From Bacillota bacterium (GTDB lineage Bacteria > Bacillota > UBA994 > PWPR01): 35,416 bases of DNA. Both the position numbers and the translations under genes were made by a program. The first letter of the stretch is position 1; each line of letters starts with the position of its first letter. Location: contig JANQLZ010000074.1 of the NCBI GenBank assembly GCA_028280325.1, positions 1-35,416 on the forward strand, in the 5' to 3' direction. Of the stretch, positions 10,136 through 17,496 are shown piece after piece. The notes below the pieces were generated by a model. It saw only the letters and a program-made list of their open reading frames with translations, was not told the DNA's origin and did no database searches.

Positions 10136-10873
10136 TCAATCCACTTTAGCTGTTAAAACCCGCTTAAACTCTTCCTCAATTTTTGATAGCCGCAGATTAA
10201 TGCTGGAATCCACACTGCCGTTTAAGGTCTCTACTATACAGCTGCCCACTTCCAGATTGTCTTCAGCAATTATCTTTAACTCTCCGATACCGCTGATGCC
10301 CGAAATTAACTTGTCTTTGTTGTCGACCAGATACTGATAATCCTGGGCTGCAACCCTGATCCGCAAATCCTCTCTCTGGCTGCAGCTTAATATTGTTTGC
10401 TTGACCAGCTTGATCACTTCTTCTCTGTGGTCAGCTACATTGTCCATGATCAGCTTTCTGGCCACAGCCATGACAATTTCTATCATATCCTTTTCAGCAT
10501 CAATCAGGTATTTACTGTATTTCTGATGGGCATCTGCCCGGAGTGTTTCAAGATCCTTTATCAAGGCCTCGTATCGCTGTTTTCCATCTAACAGACCCTG
10601 ATCGAAACCGGCCTGAAAGCCCTGTTCACGGGATGAGGACTTTAACTCTGCGGCAGCCTGCTGAGCCTCTTCCATAATCGCTTCAGCATCGAGTTTTGCT
10701 TTACTGACCATCCTTTCGGCCTCTTGAATCATTTGATTATACTCTGATTCCCGTTGAGCTTGGTCAGAGCTGCCTTCCTCGCTACAGTCTGTATTATCAG
10801 CAGACTTATTATTAGAGATGACCACCTTTAAGGGAGAATCTGCATCTATTAGATTCCTTTTAATTATTCCCAC
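10136..10873 (-). CDS. fliH: Flagellar export ATPase regulator FliH
   Basis: FliH binds FliI and anchors it to the C-ring through FliN. The protein has a long charged coiled-coil first half (about residues 35-120, rich in Glu, Ala and Gln) and a C-terminal V-ATPase E-subunit-like domain, including ADHREEVIKLVKQTILSC and ending GSVDSSINLRLSKIEEEFKRVL. The start is uncertain. GTG at 10885 overlaps the AGGAGG site (10885-10890), so I prefer the GTG at 10873, 11 bases downstream, giving 245 residues. Its position directly before fliI is the standard order. Confidence 0.88.
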   Translation of the reverse strand: MGIIKRNLIDADSPLKVVISNNKSADNTDCSEEGSSDQAQRESEYNQMIQEAERMVSKAKLDAEAIMEEAQQAAAELKSSSREQGFQAGFDQGLLDGKQRYEALIKDLETLRADAHQKYSKYLIDAEKDMIEIVMAVARKLIMDNVADHREEVIKLVKQTILSCSQREDLRIRVAAQDYQYLVDNKDKLISGISGIGELKIIAEDNLEVGSCIVETLNGSVDSSINLRLSKIEEEFKRVLTAKVD

Positions 10874-10923
10874 AACTGACTCCACCTCCTTAGATTTTTA
10901 TAATTGCAGTGGCTGACTGCACC

Positions 10924-11988
10924 CTAATATAGTCTTTTTTTCTTTAAAGAGTACACATGCGCTAAAATTTCAGCGACTGCGGTAAAGAATTCCGGGAGTA
11001 TCTGATCTCCGAGCTCGGTAGTTGAATACAGGGCCCTGGCCAGATCTTTGCTCTCCACTATCTCAACCGAATTCTCTTTTGCTATTTCTTTAATTCTCAA
11101 GGCGATATGATCAGCACCTTTGGCCACAACTATCGGGGCGCTGTTCTTTTTGTTATCATATTTTAAGGCAATAGCAAAATGAGTAGGGTTAGTTATTATT
11201 ACATCCGCCTCTGGTACTTGCTGCATCATTCGAGAGGCTGCTAACTGCATTTGAATATTCCTGATTCGGGATTTAATTTCCGGGTTTCCTTCAGTGTTCT
11301 TGTATTCGTCTTTTACTTCCTGTTTGCTCATTTTTAGTTTTTTCTCATTCTCAAACCATTGGAAGACATAATCGATTAAAGAAATAGCAACCATAATCAG
11401 ACAGAGCTTAAGGGCGATGTTAATCATCTGGCTGGCACCGTAATTTATTGAATCATAGATATCTGTATCTATCGTATGAACTGTTTTCATAATTAAAGGC
11501 TGAAATGAGGTGTAGGCCACCAGAATACAGGCCCCGATTTTCAGCAGTGACTTAAGCAGATTTTGCACTGTTGTTACCGAAAATAATCTCTTTAAGCCGC
11601 TGAACATGTTTATTCTGTTTAATTTGGGCATAATGGCTTTGGGGGTGAACAAAAAACCCACCTGCAAATAGTTGCTGGCTACACCCGCAACCATAATCAG
11701 CAAGATAAGCGGGCCAGCTACAGAAAAAATGGTCTGCAAAGCCACATAGGTGAGCCCGCCGAGAGAGGCCACATCATTTGATCCAAATGTTTGATAGCCA
11801 TTGGTGATAATCCGCACAAAAAACTTGAGCAGGTACTCAAACATGTACCGCCATAACAGGGCCATTGCCAGAATGGCACTGATCATGGTAATACTGTTAT
11901 TGACCTCTCTGCTCTTTAAAACATTACCTTCTTTGCGAGCATCCCTTCTTTTCTTGGGCGTCGCCTTTTCGGTTTTCTCACCTGCCAT
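10924..11988 (-). CDS. flhB: Flagellar export gate protein FlhB
   Basis: FlhB is the substrate-specificity switch of the flagellar type III secretion gate. The N-terminus EKTEKATPKKRRDARKEGNV is characteristic. Four membrane segments lie between about residues 30 and 210. The autocleavage motif NPTH is at residues 267-270, followed by the FAIALKY signature, so the protein should cleave itself normally. It is 354 residues, as expected. It begins 16 bp after fliR. The ribosome binding site (AAGGTAGTGG) is weak, suggesting coupling to fliR translation. Confidence 0.96.
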   Translation of the reverse strand: MAGEKTEKATPKKRRDARKEGNVLKSREVNNSITMISAILAMALLWRYMFEYLLKFFVRIITNGYQTFGSNDVASLGGLTYVALQTIFSVAGPLILLIMVAGVASNYLQVGFLFTPKAIMPKLNRINMFSGLKRLFSVTTVQNLLKSLLKIGACILVAYTSFQPLIMKTVHTIDTDIYDSINYGASQMINIALKLCLIMVAISLIDYVFQWFENEKKLKMSKQEVKDEYKNTEGNPEIKSRIRNIQMQLAASRMMQQVPEADVIITNPTHFAIALKYDNKKNSAPIVVAKGADHIALRIKEIAKENSVEIVESKDLARALYSTTELGDQILPEFFTAVAEILAHVYSLKKKRLY

Positions 11989-12004
11989 TACAAACCACTA
12001 CCTT

Positions 12005-12775
12005 TTAGACATACAGTCTGGACATGTAATCAAACAGCGCTGTAAAAATATTATCTAAATACCTGATAAACGGCTCAATCAAAAAAATAAAGGAAAATAT
12101 GCCAACCACAATCTTTAGTGGTATACCTACGGCAAATATATTGAGCTGGGGTACAAATTTTATCATTGTTCCCAGTATTACATTAGTAAATAAAACAATG
12201 AGGATTATTGGCAGGGTTATCTTAAAAGCTATTAAAGCTGAAAAAGAGAATGAACTGACTACCAGAGTATAGATGCTTTCAATCGATAAACCGCTCCCTA
12301 TTTGATTTAAAGAGTAGGAATTAGCAATGATGTTTATCATCTGCAGGTGACCATTCAAATACATAAATACTATCAAGGCTCCGATATTTAATATTTTGGC
12401 TGCCTGAGACACCTTTACCCCATAATTTCTATCTAAGATGCCGCCGGTTTGAAAACCCATATGGAGATCTATGATCTGCCCGGCCATCAAAAACATGGAG
12501 AAAAAAATGCTGCTCAAAAAACCAACCAACATCCCTTTAACGGTTTCCAGGATACACACCAGAACATACTGGCCCAAGCCTAAGGGCATGGCCTGCATTT
12601 CGACTCTTCCGGATAAGATCATCACATAGGCAAAGTAAACACAGAAACATATCTTAAATATATTTTGAACCTCTTTCCGTCCCCAAAACGGCGAAATAAA
12701 GATAAAACCTGAAATCCTTAACAGGATCAGGATAAACAAATCAACCTGATTTAAGATGTTATTAATAGCTGTCAT
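12005..12775 (-). CDS. fliR: Flagellar export gate protein FliR
   Basis: FliR is an integral membrane subunit of the flagellar export gate, assembled with FliP and FliQ. The sequence is strongly hydrophobic with about six membrane segments and the family signatures RISGFIFISPFWGR near the N-terminus, GQIIDLHMGFQ in the middle, and PQLNIFAVGIPLKI near the C-terminus. The ATG at 12775 is preferred over an in-frame TTG at 12781, because TTAAGGAA lies 5-7 bases upstream. It heads the gene set fliR-flhB-fliH-fliI-fliJ-fliM. fliP, fliQ and flhA, its usual neighbours, are absent here. Its leader can fold so that the ribosome binding site is hidden. Confidence 0.94.
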   Translation of the reverse strand: MTAINNILNQVDLFILILLRISGFIFISPFWGRKEVQNIFKICFCVYFAYVMILSGRVEMQAMPLGLGQYVLVCILETVKGMLVGFLSSIFFSMFLMAGQIIDLHMGFQTGGILDRNYGVKVSQAAKILNIGALIVFMYLNGHLQMINIIANSYSLNQIGSGLSIESIYTLVVSSFSFSALIAFKITLPIILIVLFTNVILGTMIKFVPQLNIFAVGIPLKIVVGIFSFIFLIEPFIRYLDNIFTALFDYMSRLYV

Positions 12776-12780
12776 GACCA

Positions 12781-12851
12781 ATTCCTTAACTGATATTTGC
12801 CTTTAACCACTATTAAGGAATAAATATGTAACAATCATCGGGCAAATCAGT
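12781..12851 (-). promoter_or_regulatory. Bistable leader upstream of fliR
   Basis: On the minus strand two stem pairs compete. Pair A is ACTGATTTGCC (12851-12841) with GGCAAATATCAGT (12801-12789), 11 bp with a two-base bulge. Pair B is ATTCCTTAA (12821-12813) with TTAAGGAAT (12789-12781), nine perfect bp that bury the fliR ribosome binding site. The order is A, B, A', B', with A' touching B', so both cannot form together. A would leave the site free and B would close it. The function is inferred. Confidence 0.5.
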
Positions 12852-12896
12852 ATTTTTCTTTCAATTTGTTCATATAAGATAGTTAATAGCACTTTA

Positions 12897-12905
12897 ATTA
12901 TACCA
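12897..12905 (-). promoter_or_regulatory. Extended -10 promoter for the fliR operon
   Basis: The minus strand reads TGGTATAAT, a sigma-A extended -10 element (TGnTATAAT). No good -35 is present, which is tolerated with extended -10 sites. It lies 122 bp before the fliR ATG, so the transcript would carry the whole leader at 12781-12851. The rest of the 12782-13030 spacer is very AT-rich. Confidence 0.5.
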
Positions 12906-13030
12906 AAACAAGGGTAAATTGGCTTGTATTTTTTATATTTTTATTAAATTAGTTAATAATAATTTAAAACTATTATTAAATTAAGTTTAAAATAATATTT
13001 AATTTCTGACAATGAACTGTATGTATACTA

Positions 13031-15358
13031 TCACCCGATCTCTTGCCCAGCAACTATCCGTTGCGGCTGGTTATCAGAGGTAATTATACCCAGCAAGATT
13101 TCAACAATCTGGGGATCAAACTGTTTACCGGCATTGCGCTGCAGTTCAGCTGCTGCCTGATCCTGGCTTAAAGCTGGCCGATAAGGCCTGTCACTTAACA
13201 TCGAATGATAGGCATCGGATACCGCTACTATTCTGGATAACAGCGGAATACTATCCTGTGTTAATCCCTGAGGATAGCCATTACCATCCCATCTTTCTCT
13301 GAGACAAAGCAGTTCTTCAGCAATAATCGATAACTCGGAAACTGCTTTGACAATCCGGTAGCCGATCTCAGGATGGCGCTTCAGTTTATTCCATTCGTCT
13401 TTAGTAAGTTTGCCCTGTTTCAGGAGTATTTTTTTGTCAATAGATATCTTGCCAATATCGTGATACTCGGCCAGGGTTTTGAGCTGATTCATCTTGCCGG
13501 CTGAAAGCTTAAAGTAGGCACCGATTTGACTGCTTGTCCTGACAATGTCGGCGATATGATCCTGGGTTTCAAAGGTTTTCTGATACAGCTTTTGTCGCAT
13601 AGAGCCAATTATTGTACTGCGTAGCACCTTTCCATCTAAGAGCTTCTTTTTGTACATAAAATCTTCGGCATGCTTAAAAGCCACTATAATGTCCTGGTCT
13701 GTGTCGTGTACCGTTGCATATCCGAGCGAGATACTGTACGGCCATATGTACTGCTCCGGCTGATGACATTTGTCTTTAATCTCCTGGCAGATGCTTTGAG
13801 CCTGATGGGTAGTGGTATTCAACAGCAGGGCCACAAACTCATCCCCTCCCCATCTGGCCACAAAACCACTATCTTGGCAGGTCTCTTCAATTACACCTGC
13901 TATTGTCTTCAGTAAAATATCTCCCTGGTCATGACCGAAGACATCGTTAGTTAACTTAAGGCCGTTGACATCGCCGACAATTAAAGACAGTGGGTAATTC
14001 TCCGGCAGATCATGCTGCACAATAATCTGCTCAAAATATCCTCGATTGTAGAGCCCAGTCAAACTGTCTCTGGTGCTGAGGTGTCTTATTTTATTCTCTC
14101 TTTTAACGTTTTCAGTCTCATCCCTGAAAACTAAAACAGTACCAATAGTCTGCTTCTCATTGTCTCTGATCGGAGCTGCACTTTCCGAAATGAATACCTC
14201 GGTATTGTCTTTGGCAAGAAGCACACTGTTAGTTTCAGATTTAACAAACTGTTCAGACTTTAAGGCTCTTTCAACCAGGTTTTCACAGATACTGCAATCT
14301 TTATCGTCGAGTATTTTGTAGATCTGTGACAGCGGTCGATGGAGGGCTTTTTGATGCTTCCAGCCGGTTATCTTTTCGGCTGCTTTGTTCATCATGGTTA
14401 TGTTACAGTCATTATCAGTGGTGATAACTCCATCACCTATCGATAAGAGAGTTACCCGCAGCAGTTCCTTCTCTTTATGGAGCAGCCTTTTGCTCTGCTT
14501 TTGCTCAGTGACATCAAAACCTATTTCAAACCTGATTCGCTTTCCGTCCGGTAATTTTATTAAGCGATCTACCAGAAAAAAATCTTTATCAAGCTTTTCG
14601 TTGTAGTACTCCCAGCAATAGGGCTCATCACTATCTAAAATATACTTGTTAGTGCAAAATGTACACGGCCAATCTTTGCCCTGAAGCACCTCATAACATA
14701 TCTGTCCTTCCAGCTCATTATCGTACAGGTTTTTAAGCTCCTTATTAGCGTAAACTATTCTGTAGGTTTCAATATCTATGGCATAACTTAACCCCCCGAT
14801 ATTGTCTATCAGGGTCAGCAACTGCTGATGTTCTCTATTGAGAACCTCCTCCAGTAATTTTTCCTTGACACCCTGAGAAATCATAATTGCCAGGGTATAG
14901 AGAATATACTCATCCTGATCACTCCAGCTCTTTGGAACCCTGCTTTGGTTAAAAGCAACAAAACCATTCAGTTTGTCGTTAACATATACTGGTACCACCA
15001 TTACTGATTTAATTTGCTGCTCTAACAGCACTTTCCGAACCTCGGGATTGGGAATTTCTGCAACATCATCATACCTCAACACATTTTTAGAGATCAACTT
15101 ATGATACAGCCATTTGACATCGCCAAATGAAATAGCCTGCAGCCTGGGTGACTCTGACTGAGAATTTTGCACCCAATCATACAAGTTAATGGCCTGATGA
15201 GACTGAATATCATAAGTAAAATAACAGATTCTCTCAAGCCCCAAAGCATGGCCAATTAAACTAAAGCTTTTCATCAAGAATTTATCAATCTTTGCTTCGC
15301 TCCCCGCAATGGTGGTAATATCGTACATTAAAGCCTTATAGTCAATACCAATACTCAT
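13031..15358 (-). CDS. GAF-PAS-PAS-GGDEF-HD-GYP signalling protein with degenerate HD-GYP
   Basis: This soluble 775-residue regulator has a GAF domain (about 1-170), a cysteine-bearing PAS domain (about 180-290, with CTFC at 232-235), a second PAS (about 295-410), a GGDEF domain with intact GGDEF at 504-508, and an HD-GYP domain. GGDEF domains make c-di-GMP and HD-GYP domains degrade it. The RxxD inhibitory site five residues before GGDEF is missing (QDSG). The HD-GYP keeps HDIGKI (H633-D634) and GYP (694-696), but the conserved HHE before RWDG reads L686-R687-E688, losing two metal-ligand histidines. It may therefore act mainly as a cyclase, or as a receptor. AAGGAGGAAG precedes the ATG. It lies beside the flagellar genes, where c-di-GMP control would make sense. 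Confidence 0.9.
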   Translation of the reverse strand: MSIGIDYKALMYDITTIAGSEAKIDKFLMKSFSLIGHALGLERICYFTYDIQSHQAINLYDWVQNSQSESPRLQAISFGDVKWLYHKLISKNVLRYDDVAEIPNPEVRKVLLEQQIKSVMVVPVYVNDKLNGFVAFNQSRVPKSWSDQDEYILYTLAIMISQGVKEKLLEEVLNREHQQLLTLIDNIGGLSYAIDIETYRIVYANKELKNLYDNELEGQICYEVLQGKDWPCTFCTNKYILDSDEPYCWEYYNEKLDKDFFLVDRLIKLPDGKRIRFEIGFDVTEQKQSKRLLHKEKELLRVTLLSIGDGVITTDNDCNITMMNKAAEKITGWKHQKALHRPLSQIYKILDDKDCSICENLVERALKSEQFVKSETNSVLLAKDNTEVFISESAAPIRDNEKQTIGTVLVFRDETENVKRENKIRHLSTRDSLTGLYNRGYFEQIIVQHDLPENYPLSLIVGDVNGLKLTNDVFGHDQGDILLKTIAGVIEETCQDSGFVARWGGDEFVALLLNTTTHQAQSICQEIKDKCHQPEQYIWPYSISLGYATVHDTDQDIIVAFKHAEDFMYKKKLLDGKVLRSTIIGSMRQKLYQKTFETQDHIADIVRTSSQIGAYFKLSAGKMNQLKTLAEYHDIGKISIDKKILLKQGKLTKDEWNKLKRHPEIGYRIVKAVSELSIIAEELLCLRERWDGNGYPQGLTQDSIPLLSRIVAVSDAYHSMLSDRPYRPALSQDQAAAELQRNAGKQFDPQIVEILLGIITSDNQPQRIVAGQEIG

Positions 15359-15512
15359 TTCTTCCTCCTTATCTAATCTATATATCTTTTTTAAATGACA
15401 GCTTACCTGTAAAACATGTTCTACTTTTCATCTTTATTAAGCTTAAAATAAGTTAAAATACAGCGATATCATAATTTCTCTCATTATAACATACCCGAGT
15501 TGTCAGCCACCC

Positions 15513-15546
15513 ACACACGGCACTCAATGTCGTGTGTTTTTCTCTT
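15513..15546 (+). terminator. Plus-strand hairpin with T tract
   Basis: ACACACGGCA (15513-15522) pairs with TGTCGTGTGT (15528-15537) around loop CTCAA, with one G-T pair, and TTTTTCTCTT follows at the end of the stem. This is a good intrinsic terminator on the plus strand, although no plus-strand gene lies upstream of it. Confidence 0.6.
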
Positions 15547-15637
15547 CAGGCTAATTTGCAAAACACTGCTTCAAGCTCTCAAAGTCTTTATAATTTATCT
15601 ATCCAAAGTTGAAGTCAATATCAGCTGCGGTATTTAC

Positions 15638-15680
15638 AGTGCACTTTGAAATCCCCAGTACTGGAATACTTAAGTGCATT
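15638..15680. repeat. Nested inverted repeat upstream of the orphan gene
   Basis: AGTGCACTT (15638-15646) is mirrored by AAGTGCATT (15672-15680) with one mismatch. Between them lies the perfect palindrome CCAGTACTGG (15655-15664). It sits about 40 bp before the likely -10 element and could be a regulator binding site. No T tract follows. Confidence 0.4.
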
Positions 15681-15768
15681 AGAGCAAGCGACTGGACTTT
15701 ATAGAATGAGTAAGTGTAGTATATAATACAAGTAGTTTAACCAAGAAAACTGAAGAGGAGAGTAAACT

Positions 15769-17049
15769 ATGGATAGCAGAAAAGAAGGTGAATTGGTTTC
15801 TTTTGATCTAGTATCACCTGGATGGGAAGCTGAGTATGTGGGTATAAATGATTTATCTTTGGTTGAATCTAACGAATATTTGAGTTATAGCGTTGACAAT
15901 GAAGGTTTTGTGCTGGGGAGATATTCACTGTGGGGATTCTCCCATTTAAGAGAAGAAGACTGGAATGATGAAATCAGGTATATAAACGCAATGCAAACAC
16001 AGCTTGGATTCCTCGATGAGAACACTCGAAGGATTCGCCGGCATATTGCAGGTCTGGTTTGCTGCGACAGTGGTGTGCCGGTAACGATTGATGAAATCTT
16101 GAATACTATCGGTACAGGTCGTCTGCCTGAGCCGTTATTTCATACTGGCTGTTGGATAGGCGGTGGAATGAGAAGTACTCAACCTTGTCATCTTGAAAGC
16201 ATGATATTAATTGAGGATGTTTTAAAAGGTTACCTTGATGGAAAATCAAAAGAAGAGTTCATTGTGAAGTATCCGCATGCCAAAGGTTTCATCGGACGAA
16301 CTTACAAGTGGCTTAAACCCATTGAGAAGTTGACAAAGCTACAAAGATTAACGATCGATCGTATGCTTCTTCCTTTCGATTATTTTACGATGCGCAATGA
16401 AGATATAACTGCTTTAGACAACAACTTGATTGTAGAAGGCTCTAGACTCGATATGCAGATTTCCAAATTGGCTGGATTGCCAAAGATATATCCCATAAAT
16501 AATGAAGAATACAAGGATAGGTTAAATACTATTTCTGATCCGGCTAATAGAGAAATCTATAAGATATGTGGGAATATATCATTCGGCATCCATGGGATCG
16601 CAGACTGCCATCATAACGTTTTTCGTATAATTGAAAAATGGATTCATGGTATTGGTACACTAAGATGGAATATTCCAACGCGTATTAAGTCATCTGAGAG
16701 AAACCGCCTTGGTCGTCTTCTATTTGCTTATGCGCTTGGGCTTGATAGGTGGCTGCAAAATATTCCCCATCAATTTCTCTTATTGGATTTAGGGCACATT
16801 GATCTTGGATTTGACCCCAAAAATGAGATTCTTAGAGTTTATGCTTATCTTGGCGATAAAAGAACACCCATTAATAAATGGCTTGCAGCCTGCATGTGGT
16901 ACAAACTTACGCTTGACCCGTCTGCAGGTCTTTATAATTGGGGAAATAGTCATAATGAACTCATTCAGAATGCAAAAAGAAATGGGATAGACGTTTCTGA
17001 GTGGATGAATTCGGTCCTTGAAACGAGTCCAAACGGAAGCAACATATAG
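15769..17049 (+). CDS. Orphan protein of unknown function, 426 residues
   Basis: I do not recognise this protein. It is surely a gene: a long open frame with GAAGAGGAGAG before the ATG and a TATAAT upstream. It has no signal peptide or membrane helix and looks like a globular soluble protein rich in Trp and Tyr. Conserved-looking Cys and His residues cluster: C98-C99, H125-x2-C128, C140-H141 and C280-H281-H282, which could bind a metal. Notable stretches are HTGCWIGGGMRSTQPCH and LLDLGHIDLGFDP. It stands alone on the plus strand with about 400 bp of spacer on each side, next to a gene remnant on the other strand, which fits a transferred gene. It could be an enzyme or a viral or mobile-element cargo protein, but nothing in the sequence decides this. 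Confidence 0.85.
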   Translation: MDSRKEGELVSFDLVSPGWEAEYVGINDLSLVESNEYLSYSVDNEGFVLGRYSLWGFSHLREEDWNDEIRYINAMQTQLGFLDENTRRIRRHIAGLVCCDSGVPVTIDEILNTIGTGRLPEPLFHTGCWIGGGMRSTQPCHLESMILIEDVLKGYLDGKSKEEFIVKYPHAKGFIGRTYKWLKPIEKLTKLQRLTIDRMLLPFDYFTMRNEDITALDNNLIVEGSRLDMQISKLAGLPKIYPINNEEYKDRLNTISDPANREIYKICGNISFGIHGIADCHHNVFRIIEKWIHGIGTLRWNIPTRIKSSERNRLGRLLFAYALGLDRWLQNIPHQFLLLDLGHIDLGFDPKNEILRVYAYLGDKRTPINKWLAACMWYKLTLDPSAGLYNWGNSHNELIQNAKRNGIDVSEWMNSVLETSPNGSNI

Positions 17050-17249
17050 CAAAAGTGGTTTGATGATAGCGATTCTCTGCATACCTTCACTTGTACTTAT
17101 TATCTCTTTGGAATGATTAACAGCCCCTTCTAATACTAATTTCTAAAATATGTTCTGCCAGTTTTATTAAAAATACTCTCTTAATTTCCATAAATTAGCC
17201 ACAGAGATTTTACCTTAAATATTTATGAGTGCCATGTTTGGTAGGTTTC

Positions 17250-17396
17250 CTAGTCAGCTTTCAAGCTTAATTTACAGTCTTTACCAACACAACGAATGCC
17301 CCAGATTACTTTAATAATTTGCTCACAGTTCTCCTCTGTACCAGTTTGACACTATTCGTCAATAAACCCCTTAATTTTATGATCAAATGCGCTGCT
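17250..17396 (-). pseudogene. Gene remnant with an in-frame TAG
   Basis: On the minus strand a frame with no start codon reads SSAFDHKIKGFIDE, then TAG (17352-17354), then CQTGTEENCEQIIKVIWGI and RCVGKDCKLSLKAD before a final TAG. The composition and the four cysteines (CQ, NCE, RCV, DCK) look like genuine protein, so this is probably the C-terminal remnant of a lost gene. I cannot name the family. The rest of 17050-17496 is AT-rich. I see no terminator behind the orphan gene and no convincing promoter for the downstream sulfatase gene. Confidence 0.35.
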
Positions 17397-17496
17397 TTAA
17401 TGTTAAAATAGTAAGAAAGTCAGTACTTTTTTTGGTATTGAATATCATCTGTAAAGATGGCTAAATTAAGTAGGCAAAAGCAAAGGAGTTTTTATA

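Larger units (their letters stand above)
15359..15768. other. Spacer with leader hairpin, inverted repeat and promoter for the orphan gene
   Basis: This region separates the divergent PAS-GGDEF gene and the orphan gene at 15769. It holds a T-tailed plus-strand hairpin (15513-15546), a nested inverted repeat (15638-15680) and a TATAAT at 15722-15727 that probably serves the orphan gene. Its best -35 match is poor. I see no other gene. Confidence 0.4.
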
